Part shown: positions 45,901-60,694 of the stretch, piece after piece
Numbering within the stretch: position 1 is the stretch's first letter
Layout: each line of letters starts with the position of its first letter
Source of the DNA: Vidua macroura
Lineage: Eukaryota; Chordata; Aves; Passeriformes; Viduidae
Assembly: GCF_024509145.1 (NCBI RefSeq)
Contig: NC_071575.1
Location: 68,596,917-68,660,916, forward strand
DNA length: 64,000 nt
Reading direction: 5' to 3'
Program-made: the position numbers and the translations under genes
Notes under the pieces: model-generated
What the model was told of the DNA's origin: nothing
What the model saw: only the letters and a program-made list of their open reading frames with translations
Database searches by the model: none

Positions 45901-48900
45901 CCTGGTGTCTCTGCACAGTTTTGGGGTTTTTAAGCAAGAGAAGGTGATATTTTTGTCTCAGAAGATTCAGAAATACTGATTAAGTGCTACAATGGAACAG
46001 AAACTTCAACAGTAGCATATGGTGTGAGGTTACACAGAAGAAGGAGATCACATCACACATCTCTACAATCTCTCTGGAGCAAATTTAACGAAAATTAGAT
46101 GATTTAGCACCAGTATTGTGGTGCACAGTTTGTTGTTTTTTTTAGCTAAATAACCAGAAACGAATGAAGACACTGAAAATGATGCTGAGCAGCACCAGCC
46201 ATCAGAGCACTGCAGGCATGACAGGAACAGGATCCAGCTCCTTTCTTCTCAGCTTAGTTATTTTCCTGTCCTTCCAGTACGAGCAGTTCACTTTGACCCT
46301 TTTTCAACCTGAATACTAAAAAAGTGTTCTTTGAGAAACTGTAATATGTTCCATGAAATGTGAATCATTTGACCACTTTCTTAGGTGTTTTCACACACTT
46401 TTGCATGATTAAAATAAGGAGAGAGCAGGGATCATGCACTGACTGGGTGATCTTTATCTCCTTTGAGGCAACATGATTTCTGCTGGGTGATCAGGGCTTT
46501 CTGAGAAAATTACCTCAAGCCCACATATAAACAATGTACTGGGAGCTTCAGAAACAAGTTAAAGGAGAAACTGAAAATAAGTTCTCTTCAATATTGAGAA
46601 TCTGAACAGTAAAAATGATTCTGTGCCTGATATACTGGAAGCACTCCCCACTATACAGACACTGTGCAGGACAGTCACATTACTTCCTGTTCTCAAGGAT
46701 TTTTCTGTTTCCCCCACAGAGATTGGAAGGTCTGTAGAACAGGGAACTTCCTTCTTATTTGAATTTTCATAATCCCTCATGTATCACAACTTCATATGCC
46801 ACTCCTCAATCATAATTGAAATGATATATGCAAGACAAATGTGAGACTTTCCTTGCTTATGTTAAATAAAATTGCTATAATTATACTTAACCCTGAGAGC
46901 TCTCGAGAAGCTCAAATAATTGATGTGATGGAAACTCCTTTGGAAGTCTTTTGAGCAAAAGCTGGGGAAAAGGAGAGATGGGAAATCAGATAACCCTTCT
47001 CTCCAAGCATTTGGGCTCACAGTAACAGCTAAAGGCACTATAAAGAGGACTTCAAGTCAGCACTATTTGACAATTTACATTTCAGAAAGGAAGCCGGTGC
47101 AGAACTTTAGAAAACTAAATGGATTTTACCAAATTTTGATTTTTCCAGGAATGGCACCTTTATCAAAGTGAAGATAAAATATATTTCTTTCATAAAAATA
47201 AATCAAAATAAAGAGGTTTATTCAATGAGCAGCTTAGTCCCCTTATTTATATATAATCTAATGATTCTAATAAGGTACAAGGATATTAATATTTAGCTGA
47301 GTGATATCACCATTAGGATTCACTTCAAAGAATTAGCTGATTTTCTTTTTCCTCAGTGGATTACTCTCCAGAGAATTTTGTTCTGCATGCTGCTCTATCG
47401 AGTAAAGGTCATGTACAGTAGAGTCACCCTCCTTCAGAAACTGCTTTCATACAGTGACAAATCCCAAAGCATAAAACAAAATAAATTTTTAAAAAATCAC
47501 TTATCTTGGGCCAACATCTCTAAAAAATAGAGATAACCACAGCTAATGCTGATCACATCAGTAAATTCCTTGGCTCTGTGGGCCGAAGTTCTAACGAGAA
47601 GTGATTGCTCCCATATAATTTGCTTTGCAGCCTGCAGCACTGAAATCCCAAAGAGTAAATAAGGGCAGCACTCAAAGAACACTCTGTAGGTGTGAGAAGG
47701 ACAGTGACTATCTGATAGTCAGGACTGGGATCCTGAATCATGGGAAAATGTAGGTAGGCTGTGTGAGATAAATGGACAAGAAAAACAGATGGGTTGGACT
47801 AAGGAAGATGATTTTTTTCTGTCCGTGCACTTAAACTCTGAGTTACTATGAGAAAGAAGAATCTCTGACCACACAGAAGTTTGCTTTAGCTATTCCATTG
47901 CAAATAACACTTCTGATATTTATCAGATGCTCAATTGTTTTTCATTATTATCATTGCTACTGAGTGAAGAATTCCTCTTCTAACATGTGGCAGGAAAAGC
48001 ATTCACAGGGATGGAAATAAAGGAAAAAAAATAGGGAAACAATTTAAATATTTAAAATATTTTTCTATAATACTCTCTGAAATTCTCTAAAAAAATTTAG
48101 TGCCAGATATTTCATAAGCCTCCAGGTGCATGAGTGCATAAATTTTAATATCGTATCACTGTACTACTTATCTAGTTACATGGCTAATTCTACATGTACT
48201 GCACTGAAAAGTCTGTTTTCTCTGGTACCAGTGTCCCAAGGGGAAATCCAATTGCAAATGTAACTGTGCTTCCTCAGTATCCTTACCAGAAACCAGAATT
48301 ACTTTGGAATCTCTGCTCTTGCATGCACCTTTGTGCATCAGGCTCTGCACATGTAGGAACAGCCTTCTTATCACATATCAAAGCATGTCTAGGATTTTGG
48401 ATCTAAATTGGGATCTAAATTTAGGATCTAAAGGGGACTCTTTGCTACATTGTTTTGAAATGCTTTTGGATAAACTGCTGTTTAAAAAGATCAGAAACAA
48501 CGCAATGAATTCTTCTCCTTTGCCATGTGGATCCACTAAGATGTGTGAAGAGGAATGTGACAAAAATCATGAAATAAAGTATTTTGTTATAATTAACTCT
48601 TCCCTTTTTAGAAAACAAGTGGTTAAAGAGAACACTTTTAGTAAGATAGTTAATTTCAATTAGATTGAAAAGCTTTTGAAAATACTTTTTGCAGAGTCCA
48701 CTTATGTGTACACATGTTCTTATTTATTTAATCATTCTAAAATTGCATCAGATCTTTTTCCTCAAGGGTGAACATGCAGTATATTTTAAAAAAATTGCTC
48801 ATTTTATTCTGTGATTCTATCCAGAAATATACAGCAATTGACAGGGTCCGAATGACTTTGTACATTTCTTTGACCTCTCTTTTAGTTGAGAAAAGATGAA

Positions 48901-49874
48901 TATTATTGACACGGACTACCTCTGTTTGAAACCAATACAGTACATCTGGATTGGCAAATGCTAAATAATCAGTCTCAAGAATCTGACATACTGAAAAGTC
49001 TTGTCAGACTGCTCAGTTAATGGATAAAGGTATCATATGTGCCCTCTATCTGAGGCATTTACACATGACATGAGATCCCCTAACATGAAACAAAATCCCT
49101 GACCCTCATTTCTGACAGTAACAGTAGCTGCAAGTACTTAATATGTTGTGGAGCTGTAGTTGGGAAATCTCTCTTTCCTTATAAATATTCAGAGGTGCTG
49201 TAAAGAGTTTAACTTTGTGTCCCTCATGTCTCAAGTCGCAGTTTGAGATATGCTCTCAAAATTTCAGGAAGCCTTCACATTATGGAGCACTTCAAAACTT
49301 CTCAGGATCTTGAATATTAAACTTGGAAAGCGTTCTTTGAGAAAATCCTGCCACAGATTAAACGAGAGATCCCATCCTCCATTGATATAGATCAGATTAG
49401 TTGATTTTACCCACTTGAGGATTTGACCAAGGAACTGTATATTATTTGCATTTGATTTGTAGGAACACACTGAAGCTCATATATTTTCGATGATTAAAGT
49501 TTCACATTAATTCTGCAAGCATATCCAATAATCTTTGCTGCCTTTGATTTTCTGAGCTGAACTAAAATATCCCCATCCATGGAGTTAGTCAGATGAACAA
49601 AGGTTGTGTTACTTGGATGTAGAAAATTGTAGGGTACCAGTGGTCCTGTTCTCCCCAATCCTTCACCTCACTGCAGAGTTTCCAAAGCGACAAATAGGAC
49701 CCTGAAAAAATAATGGAATGATGTTAGAATAAATGGTACTGCTCTGATTATGCATATTGTTTCATATCTGCATGGGTACATGCAGAAATCTGTGATTTTC
49801 TTATATTAATCCTTTACTAGATTTTCTTGTGGTTTTGATGCTCAAATCAATATACACTAATAGGGTTTTACCAA
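42975..49874. other. Gene-free AT-rich sequence
   Basis: Nearly 7 kb with little structure. A T-rich run lies at 45537-45553 and a short GGATCTAAATT repeat at 48398-48434. The longest frame (44330-44815, plus, 161 codons) starts with a hydrophobic stretch but has no domain. No CR1 or LTR match was recognised. Confidence 0.5.
48398..48434. repeat. Short tandem repeat, GGATCTAAATT x3
   Basis: GGATCTAAATT, GGATCTAAATTT and GGATCTAAAGG lie 12-13 bp apart. Confidence 0.85.
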
Positions 49875-49948
49875 GTTCAGAGAATGGTTTGTATTGGAAA
49901 GGACCTAAACTATCATCTAAATCAAACAACCCTGCCATGAGCAGAATG
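49875..49948 (-). mobile_element. Short CR1 3' remnant
   Basis: TCAGAGAATGGTTTGTATTG, then GAAAGGACCTAAACTATCAT and CAAACAACCCTGCCATGAGC, match the complement of the CR1 3' end in minus orientation. Only about 75 bp remains. Confidence 0.8.
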
Positions 49949-49962
49949 TAAGTTACCCACAC

Positions 49963-50003
<41 letters not shown>

Positions 50004-51951
50004 CATACATATCTATATATATGATTCTTTAATAATTTTTTATTGGACTGACACCCTCAGACACCCACTAAAGCATTCTATAGTACCCAAACCAGTATTC
50101 TGGCATAAATCTTGGAATATACAATACATTTCAGAACTCTACAGATAGAACATTTACTGCAAAAGTGTTTTGCTTGGCAGGAAAGTAGCACGTATGCATA
50201 TTTCTTATGCCACTGGCAACCACAAATTAAACAGCTAATTTTTTTTTTAAATATTAATTTCAGTTTGATGCAAATGAACTTCAGTGGGGACTCAGAAGGG
50301 ACATGAGCATCAACTGCATTGGGAATGCTCTTCAAACATGGCTTGCCTACCAAAGCTGGATGCAGCTTAATATGCATCTGCATAGGTATCCTCCTGTTTG
50401 AAAATATATGCATTTACATGGGGATTTCGACTTTTCTTCAGATCCCTTTTCAAACAACCAATATGAAAGAAAAAGGACTTGAAAAAGCTGGCTTTTCAAG
50501 TAGAATAAAACTTGGCTTGTCATGCTGCTTCTAATATGTTTTTCCTCCGTCTGACCTTTGCTCTGAATTTTTACGATGGAAGTTTTAGGGTTGTAGGACC
50601 AGGAGGTAAATGTTTGTCAGCTTCATAAGCTTTTTTGGAGAGTACCCAGCTTCAGATCCAGCTTTATAAAGGGAAAAAAAAAAAAGAAAAAGAAAAAAAA
50701 AAAGTAAAGAAGTAAAGAAAGAAATATTTTTCATGCCGCTTCAATTAGGCCCCCGGGTGAAGATCATACAGCTTTGAAACTGTTCCGTTTTGACAAAGTT
50801 CCAAAGTGCTATGCACATTAGGGAAAACTAGAGTTTGCTGTAATGTAAACTGTTTAACATGCCCACAGAGGTCAAATCTAAATTTTCCCAAGCGTTTGGG
50901 TTTGTTTAAACATTAGAACATGGTTTGGTGTCAGTGAATAGGAAAACTTTAATGTTGTGGGTGGGAATCTACCCATCTTTCTTTGTTTAAGTTCCAAAGG
51001 CTACTGCAATAAAAATATTCATTTACCAAGGGGGCTATTGTGATAAGCATCCACAGACATTATGCATTGGTGTGAAAGAAGCTAGCAGGAATAGACATCA
51101 GCATTGTGGGTGAAAAGAAACAAGTCTTCCCTTCTATTTTTTCTTTTTTTTCGCTTTGTAGGAGTTCCAAAGTCCAATTTTAAATGAGTTTTTTTCAGGG
51201 TGGTCTGGTTATCTGTACGACCATATTTTTCTGTGTGAATATGAGAGAGCTTGAATAGCTGTGAGAGTTGCTAAGTTAAACAATAACTGTATATTTTCTT
51301 TCCGTTTATCAACCTTAAAATGGCCTTAAAGTCAATGTAGACTGTATTTACCTGTAGTGCCTGAATCACACACAGGAAACTGTCTGATGTAAATCAATAT
51401 AGTATTTTTTAGGGCAGCATCACAAATTATGTAAATCAGGAATTGTACTGAAGTATTTTTTTTTTGTCAGCTAATACAGAATCTCAGACATTTAGCACTA
51501 AGCTAATATTGTTAATTAATCATTATGTTTTGCAGCAACAAAGAGTAGAGAAGCATCATCAATAGCACACTCCATTGATTTGGTTGTAAGGTCTGAGCCA
51601 GTGTAATACACATTTAATAGTTTTAGCAGATACTTTTGTACTTTAGAAGATAAACCTTATGCTTATTCATTTTTTACTCTTTTCTGATTTTTTTTAAACT
51701 AGGAATTAAAATTAGTTGGGTTTTTTTAGTTTATTATACCAAAAGTAAATTAAATAGTTTTTTTTTCCATAAATTGATCAAAATTCAGATGTCTACTAGC
51801 TGATAGAACACAGGAAAATGATAAATTCTCCATATTGTGTGGAATGCCAATCTGTGTGTTGAAACACATACAAAAGAAGGCTCTGTTAAGCTGGTACCTG
51901 CTCTGGTACCAAAAGGGCACATTCACAACATCTCAGCTTGAAGTACCAAAT
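49949..51951. other. Gene-free sequence
   Basis: Has a TA dinucleotide run at 49971-50000 and an A-rich run at 50674-50703. The 111-codon minus frame near 50078-50413 has no domain. No named repeat was seen. Confidence 0.5.
49971..50000. repeat. (TA)n microsatellite
   Basis: About 15 TA units preceded by ACATATGTGTG. Confidence 0.93.
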
Positions 51952-52092
51952 TATAGAATCACAGAATTGATGGGTTTGGAAGAGATCTTTGGAGATCATC
52001 CAGTCCAAACCCCCCAGCCAAGGCAGGGGGCAGGTGACACAGGAATGTGTCCAGGTGGGTTTGGAATGTTTCCAGAGAGGGAGACTCCAAGC
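51952..52092 (-). mobile_element. CR1 LINE 3' fragment
   Basis: TAGAATCACAGAATTGATGG, GATCATCCAGTCCAAACCCC, AGGCAGGGGGCAGGTGACAC and AGAGAGGGAGACTCC match the complement of the CR1 3' UTR. The copy is in minus orientation with its 3' end on the left and is 5'-truncated after about 140 bp. Confidence 0.9.
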
Positions 52093-55000
52093 TAAAGCAC
52101 TCTACTGGAGGTATGCAAACTCACCTGGCCAGATTTACTTGTCTACCTTTCCTTTTGGCTCTCCATACGGAGGATGTAGAAAACTGAGGTTTTTCAGAGA
52201 CAGCTCAGAGCATTTAGGAAAACTCCTTAAAAAAACATATTTCCTACCAGTGTGAGAATAGCCTAGATCTAAAAGTGCAATGTATAGTTACAGTTTTATA
52301 AGAATTATGATTCCTTACCCCAGTGCCCATTCCATGCAAATGTAGAGCTCATTGGCTCCATGTTTTCAGGTGATCATCACTGATGTTAAAAAAAAATAAA
52401 AAAAAATAAAAAAAAAAAGAAAAAGAGAAAAAAAGAACAGAAAAGCAGCCAAAACACACCTGAAATTCCCTGAAAAAGTCACCTCAGCAGTTGGGGGAAA
52501 TCCCAATCCGAACTTGGTTTTGATATTTGCAGAGGCATTCTGGGATGATACTGAGGAAGGCAGAGAAAGTTTAATGTGCTCCCATAAGTCTGCACATAAA
52601 TTATGGCTCATTGTTGACAACAGGTTTGGGAAATGTAACAAGTAGGAATGTTAAAGATTAGTGGCTTTTTTTTTTTTTTTTTTTTTTTTTTAATTACATT
52701 ATATTTCCCAGTTCCCAGATTGCTGGCAGGAGTGTAGTGAACTTTGTTGTCTTTTCCCCACAAAGTTCTGGCCATGTGAGATACCTGGGGGTGCATTCCT
52801 GTATTCAGACCAATTCACCTGCCTGCACTCTCCTTGTAACCAGGGCTGTGAGACCCCAGTTCAGCACATAACAGGGAAATCCTAACCTAATGTGAATACA
52901 GAAAAAACTTGCAATATCCTTTACCTTATTGCATTTCTTAGTGGAAGAACAGGGCCACATACAGAACTAATTTCCATGACTAGTTTGGACAGAACCAGTG
53001 TGTTTCCTACATTGGTCTGAATTCTTTCCAAGTTATTAGCACCTGAAATCCACCACTATCCAAAACACAGCACAGAGGTCTGCTGGAGAAAAGCTTCTTC
53101 TTTCTTGTGTCTTTTGAATATTGTTTCTACATTGAACAATGAATGTTTTGCCTCCCAGGTAAATGCTGGCTTTCCAGATTTGTATGCATAAATGGAGTCT
53201 TGTCTCCAAAACATCTTTTATAGTACTGTCCTGATATTTTCTTGAAATGAAATTTGGATGATAAAAGTTCTCTATAAAATATGATAGCTTTTCATATGAA
53301 TATAGGCTTTTAATTGATGGAGAGGGCACATAAATACTCTGATTATAACTGCAGAATCAGGAAAAGGAGAATAGCTGGGGCAAGTTTTGGTACATGTAAA
53401 CAGAGCTCAGATGCACCTTGTGTAGCTTTCATTATAAAACATTTTTTCCCAGAAATGCAATGATTACATGGGAGTGTGTGGGCCTTTCCAGTAGTAATGT
53501 ATTGATGCTCTTTTGGTCTCCTTCTCCAGATAAGAAATGGGGTATCAGTTTCTTCAGTGTAAAAGGAAATAATTTAAGCCTTTATTAGGAAATAGAAATA
53601 TAAGGATGATCATCTCTGGAGAGCTTCACAGACATTCTTTGTTCTGCATCCATGTATCTGCCCTGTGATTCATAGATAGCATAGATTCAGATCTTGGTCC
53701 CCATGGAAAAAGAGAGCTCTTAGATACTATCCCCCGACACCATCAAAATGCAAAAGCCAGCTGATGATGGGAATGGTATCCAGATTGGAATTCTGAGGTT
53801 TAGCCCTGAATAAAGAGCATAGCTTTGACCAAGTTCCAAAATGTCTTCTGTGGCTCTGCTCACTTGCACATAAAATAGGCATAATATAACACTGTCTTAC
53901 ATTAGTGACAAATGGCATTCACTTGCTAATTGATTTTTAGCAGGACAAGACACAAAAGGATACTTTGGCATTTTTACACATATAAAAAGACAGATCATCA
54001 TCAGAAAAATGCAAACCCAGAGTGCCCTGTGCTTTGAGACCTCTAGATGCAAAAGGTAAAAGTTAAATTCCAATGACCATCTCTTCACAAATGTATATTT
54101 GAGAGGTGGGGGAGAATTCAAAAGACAGCATATGTTCAAAATTAAGAACTCCTGTAGACTGAGGTTTGTTATCAGTAGGATGATGTAATGAATTAATGAG
54201 CTGCAGACACATGCAGATTCATTTTGTTATACAAAGTTCAGCTTCCAAAACCTGGGATTTAAGAAGCTGTGTCTCAGTTCTTGAAATAAGGGGTCTTATT
54301 TCTCTATGAGGTAACTATCAGGCAGCCAACTTGTCACAATGCACTTCTTGCAGAAAAGGGAATATTGCAGCTTTCTGCCCCTCCACTGCTGCCATCCATT
54401 TTGCTCAGACAAGCAATTGCCTCTTACCCAGTAAGTGGGAATACACTGCAGTGACTCACACAAGAGCTGCAGACTGACTGAAGAACACTTTGTAGAGCCC
54501 TTTTCAAGGCTGACTTATTGCCTACCTTTAGGCACATGTCCCTGAGTCCCAAACTCATGTGGGATTGTGTAAACATATCAACTTTCGTTCAAGAAATAAA
54601 TAAAGATATTGCTTGTTCTGCTCATTGGCAAAAGACAGAAAGCTTGACCACATGAGTTATATAGAACCAGGGCATGGAAACTTCATGAATTTACAACAAT
54701 TACAGGTTGGAGGCTTGGAGAAGAGTTGCCTCAGGGATATTGAGTACAGCGTACTTTGTTTGAGGTAGCTGGATTAGAACCTGTAGTGCCATGGAGTTCC
54801 AGAGAACATGGTATTCTGTTCTTAAAGATTCCAATTTTCAACAGAATGAAGTGTTTGTGTGTATAAAACGTGTCTGGGGAATCAGAAAACTTGGAACAAA
54901 GAAAAATTTAGCATCCTAATGGGTTAAAAGGTACAATGTCTTTTAAGAAAGCCACATCAACCCCTCACTTATTTCACATGAAAGGGAGTTAATTTCCATT

Positions 55001-57679
55001 AAATTCACAAGCACTATATGCAGTTCTGCAAATATATTTTCATTAAAATTGTAGTTAATGAGCCAAATTTATTTAGAATCTGAATTCTCTAGCATATTAT
55101 ACCTTGTCCAGAGCTCAGCTTCATGTCCGGGGTTGAAAACTCCCCCACATGATGCTGCAACACCAAGTTAAACAGAAATTTCTCCAGTCTGCACAGTCTG
55201 TGGGATTTTCCATGTCTTAAAAGAATGTTAATCGATGTCATAACTCTACCAGGAAGAAATACTAGAAAGTTTGCGTGATGGAAAGTATTTCTTATCTGGG
55301 AAGCTCCAATTGATTTCAGGAATATCTAGAAAGATTAAATCTCGTCTTCCCTATAAGTCTGATGGCGAAACACTGATCTTGATAACTGAGAAAAGACCAG
55401 TATCTAATATCTAGTTACATCATACCTTTACAGTGTTATTTTCATATTTTAAGATCTCTGGTCCATTCTTATTCTACCCCATGTACTGAAACAGTACTGA
55501 AGAGCATTTGTTTCCCAAGTTCTCTGTTTAAGCTCACTCATAATCAAGTACCTCATAAATCCAATTGAGATTTAGCTCCATCAACTCTACGTGAGGCTCC
55601 ATTTTACGGCAGCTCCATTCAGCTGGACGGGCTGAATTAGTCAATGAACAAGTTTAATCTCGTTTAACAGAAGTCACTGTGTTTTCAGCTCTCCTTGCTG
55701 TTTTAATTTTTATCATCTGCAAAAAACTCTTAATGCATAGGTTTTCCTTTTCAACCTCCAGATGTGACACAAACAGAAGTTGGAGTGACACTCCTCATTT
55801 TCTGCTGTTGACGTTGCAAAGCAGATGTTTTTCTCTTGGTCAGATTAGCACGACTTACATATAAATAAGGAACTGGAGAAGAATGTTACGACTAAAAGTG
55901 AACCCTGCTATTCTTATCACCCTCATCTTCCTCCCAGCTACCCTCTCGTGATACCATGGCCTCCTACATTGATGAATACTGCAGGAGCAGAGAGGTGGGT
56001 CTTAAGGGTGTATGCTTAGCTTTTCTGAGGTCAAGGGCTGTTTTCACAACAACTTCAGTAGATCCAGAGTCATTTTGTGGAATAATTTGGCATCAGTCCT
56101 GCATATGGTTACAAACTAATATATCACGCCTCCCACTCAAATCCAATTAAGGTTGGTTCTGTATGACACAATCCCTTCCTCCAAACATCATCAAGGTCCT
56201 TTAAGCATAGATGTTACTCTGGATGGCAAGGACATGGGGAGGACTCTGCAGAGATCAAAGGGGAAATGAAGCAAATTCTCCTAGAAATTCATAGCTTTGT
56301 TTGAATAAATTGATAAAATTATTGAACTATCATCTTATATTTTATCCATAGTAACATGAATGAAGCCAATAGAAATTATTATCATCATCATCATCATCAT
56401 CATTACTATTATATGTACAAAGTACTAACTCCAATATTAAAAAAAAAAAAAATGAGAGGAGAATTGGAGCTGCTTTCTTTTGCATTTTTTGACCCAAAAA
56501 TCAAAGCTCTTCAGATTTCATCTTGCTTCCATCGTTAAAAATGAAAGAACATCTTTGGGTTTTTTGTTTGTTTGTTTTTTGATTTAGTTTTCATTTAAAT
56601 TAAAGGTCTGTTAAATTAAGGGCCATAGACTTTAGCGCACCACTTATAATGTGAAAAGCCAACGCATGTTTACTGCATGATGTTGGTAATATTCATTAGA
56701 GAACAAAGGAGTCTCATTCCGTAGAGATATGGTGATATTGCCACGAGTAAAACCCTGCATGGAAATTACCAAATTTGGATATTAACAAAATAACAGCTCT
56801 CAAAAGAAGGGAAATTAATTTCTGCTATTTTTCACAAGATGGAGAAAAATCATTCTAAAATGTGAGCAAAGTGGATCTCACAGGGCATGTTTTCCTCTGT
56901 CCATAGTGCCAATTCAATAGCAGATTCAATAGCAACAGGGGCAGCAGACGCTACCCGGCCAACAGCAACTATGAGAACAAAAATGTGCATCAGTAAAACT
57001 ACACAGAGCAAAGTAAAAAGCTATGTATACAATCATGTCCCAGTAAACATAAGGAAGACAGAATTTTAAAATTCCAATTCACCATGACATTAAAAATATA
57101 AAACATTTAGGTTTTTTCCTTTACAGTGCAGTTTTCTGATTGAGAAGGAACAATGTGTAGTGTTTTCCACAAAAGTAGTATCAGAGATAATGTCTCCATG
57201 TAAAAAGGAAGCACAGGGAAATAATTTGTTTCAAATACACAAATCTTCACCTCAAAATTTCAAAATTATTCACCTCATTAATTTTCACAAACATGTCCAA
57301 TTATGTTATATGGATATCAGATTCTTGTATTCTTAATAAAAATTAATAAACCATGGCTATGCATTATCATGGAGACACTGGAGAGAGACAAACAGTGAGA
57401 TTGGTCTAGGACTCATACTAACAGAACCCTTCTATCTGAAATCTTTATCCTGACTTTTTTCTCCCTCCAGCTGAGGCTACAGGATTATCATCATTTCTGC
57501 TAACAAAATAAATAAATAAATAAATTCTTGTTTATGCTGTTGTCTGCTGTTTTTACCTAGGAGAACTTGGGAGTGCTGGAAACTGCTTCAGGAAACTCGT
57601 GCCATCTGACCTTATTCCGTGTGTTCCCTCATGTGAGCTGGAACAAAGGAATGGGCTGGGTGGAATTAAAGAGGGGAAT

Positions 57680-57680
<1 letters not shown>
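52093..57680. other. Gene-free AT-rich sequence
   Basis: Contains an A-rich run at 52388-52435, a 26-T run at 52666-52691, an ATC repeat at 56378-56403 and AAAT units at 57505-57524. Open frames are below 100 codons and have no domain. No LINE or LTR was recognised. Confidence 0.5.
56378..56403. repeat. (ATC)n microsatellite
   Basis: About eight ATC/CAT units. They translate to histidines in one frame but carry no gene. Confidence 0.9.
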
Positions 57681-57710
<30 letters not shown>

Positions 57711-57752
57711 CATGTGTGTGGTGCATGTGTGCCTGTGTGCCTGTGTGTATAA
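57681..57752. repeat. (GT)n microsatellite
   Basis: A run of about 12 GT units follows TGTGAG (to 57710). Interrupted CATGTGTGTG and GTGCCTGTGTG units continue to about 57748. Confidence 0.92.
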
Positions 57753-60660
57753 AGAAGTGGTGATCAGACGTTACTGATAAGAGAAGCCAGTGGTGCTTCT
57801 GGGTGATGTGTGTATTCAACTCCAGGCTGACTCCTCTTATGCTAATACAGCCAATTTCCTCTTTTATTTCATTTCTGGAGCCTGAATCTGTGATCTCTGA
57901 TAAGGTTCCCAAGGATACCGCCTTCACTCACAAATGGGCAGGCAAAGGGGGGGCAGGTGACGGAGACGTGTAACTCGCAGAGAGCACCAGTGGATGAATA
58001 ATTTAAAACTCCGCCCGGAGATTTGAGGCAAAACCGAGAGATAAGAGACACCACAGGGTCTTCTCTGTTTATTCAGAGCTTCATCTTCCAATGACAGGTG
58101 ACCTCTGAGGTCAAGGGCATTGTGGGAAATGGAGCCAAGAGTGGGAAAAGGTACCACATCCCACAAGGAAGTCATGATTTACTTGGTGTCAAATGAAAAA
58201 TTGATCCTTTTCCCTGCTCTTTGCTATTTTTCTCCCTCCTGGTTTTCACAGGGAAACTTTGGGCCTAGGGCTGACACAAGAGTAGAAAGAGCAGCAAGAG
58301 AAGATCCAGAGCAAAATGGCTGGTAGTGATGGGATTGCACCAGTGTGAAACTGGTGCAAGATAAGGATCAGAACCTTTGTCTGAGCAGCCTGCTGCCTGT
58401 GTCTGTACACAGGGAGTCTGCTTTGCTAGCAGTTCTATCAAATCAGATATGTATAAAGGCAATACCTCAGAAACATCACAGACGCAATCCACGCCATGTA
58501 AATTGTTGTTTTTCACTGGAGAGACATGAATCTGTATCCACTCAGAAGCGTCCTTCATGTTTTTAAACAAAACACTCCCTCCCAACAGTTTTAAACCTTT
58601 ATTTCATTTACTTTATGTTGGTATGAAAGTATATACTGACACAGTTTTACCTGGTGTTTGGTAAAGATGCTGAAACAGCTGAAAAATTCTCAAGAAACAC
58701 CTGTTTTTTCCTAGGCATTATGCAAAAGACAAGGCACATTCACAAACTCTGGCTCTTTTTTTAGCTTCTTCCATATGAGAAATCCTGAACTCAATGCCTC
58801 CTTTACAATTAGAAAAATCTGAAACTGTTCACTCTGGTCATATTCATATTGTTTGCTTTAGGATCTTACAAATTCTGACAATAAGAAGTATGCCCAGAAG
58901 AGCTCTGCTCTACATTATCAAAATCTTCTGTTCTTTGGTCATTACTATTTGCTTCAACGCAATGCATCCATGACCTTTACAGTGAAAAAAAAGAGGCAAA
59001 GTCAAACGTTTCTCAGTGCTGGTTTACATTTCCCTGCCTCTTAAACTGCTGTTTCTGCTTTCTTCTGTTTGAATGTTACCCATGTTTTCATTCCTGAGCA
59101 AGCACATACCTTTTATCTTTTTAGATAAACATGAAAACATACTAAGGTCACTGCCCGGTGAGAAGTTAAGGTTTTGCGTGACTGCCACCCATGTGTACCA
59201 TGCACACGCATCCCTTCCAACTCCCCCACTCCCACTGCGAGCCAGTCCCACCTCAGAAATGTTTCTTGTAGGCTTTTAGAACTGTTTGGACAAGTCCTGG
59301 GGCTGACTCACATCACACCTCGCTCCCAAGTTAAGCCAAGCCAAGCAGGGCAATGTGCCGGGCGGCACAACCTGCCTGGACTCCCGGGGTGGCTCACGCC
59401 CAGCCATCTTGCCCACTCCTTTTCATGTCCTTGTTTTCAGACTCATAGCCTAATGAAACGAATGTGCTCATGAGCCCAAAGCTGAACATCTCACCCACAA
59501 AACCCACACCACTGGGAGGGCTTGAAAGCATTGGGTGAGCCGTACGAGTCTGCTGCTATTTATGTTCACAGCAGATGTTTGTCGTGGGGGTCCTCTGGGG
59601 TTCCTCCAGCTCAGCCACAGGCAGTTTTGCCTCCCATGTACCAGTCTGGCTGGGTGCAGTCATCCCAGTCTGAAATGGTACTGAACTGGGGCAAGTGAGA
59701 TGGGAATCAGCCCTCCTGGTCTCACAAGGGTGTTTCTCCCTAACTATGAGTAATGGTGGTGGGTAAACAAAATATTCTCCTTCATGTTGCAAGTGAGAAT
59801 AGGGAGATGAGAGATGCAGACACTGACTACATCTTAAATCATTGCACCTATTCAGGAACTGGGGTTTGCTCTGGATAGCACCTCCGAGACTAAATAGTCA
59901 AATATTATAATGGCCATCTAAGTGTACAGTTTCATGTCTCAAAACCAAAGTATGTGTTTGTACATGTGCATACTTATATATTGTCAAAGTTCAGAGTATT
60001 CTGAGATATTACACCTAATTAAGGTAGAAATGTGCACATATCCACATCATGTCTAAAGTAAATGTGTCCTGCTTCCAGGTGGGAGTCATATCCATAAAAC
60101 CTATGTTGGTCTTTACTGCTTAAACTGTGCGAAATTGTGGGAAATTTCTCTCAAAGACAGAGTGGGGGTTGGTCCATTTTTTTTTGAGATGCAGTTATAG
60201 TTTATGTGCAAAAATTCACTCATCTTTCCATAGTAGAAAGCAATTAAAGAAAATGCACGTACATAATATGGGAGGAACCGGTCCAGTTCCTTCTCCTGTG
60301 TCAAAGGGTTCAAACACACACATATGGATCATTTTGGCTTAGTTAAATATTTGGGAAAAAGTTAAATGTCCTTCAAAGAGAAGAGGAAATGCATTTTATC
60401 CTCATTAGGTAGTTACCAAAAAAAAAAAAAAGAAAGGATCTCTAGCTGCTGAAGCAAGACTCAGAATTTTATCCACCTCCTCAAAAAAGTGTCCCGATGA
60501 CTCTGAAGCTCCTCAACTATTTCTTATGTGGTTAAACCACTTCAAAAGGAGAGCTTGAATTGATGGAACCTGTCATCTGGAAGTTAAAGAATTTTTGAGA
60601 GAGGGATTATATGAACAGTCTATTATACAAAGCCATTTCTTGAAATGAGCTTAATTCCTG

Positions 60661-60694
<34 letters not shown>

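Noticed and set aside
45740..45947. Frame after TTGAACAG resembling an exon behind an acceptor site
   Set aside because: There is no clear donor site and no recognisable protein. The tail of the frame is low in coding character.
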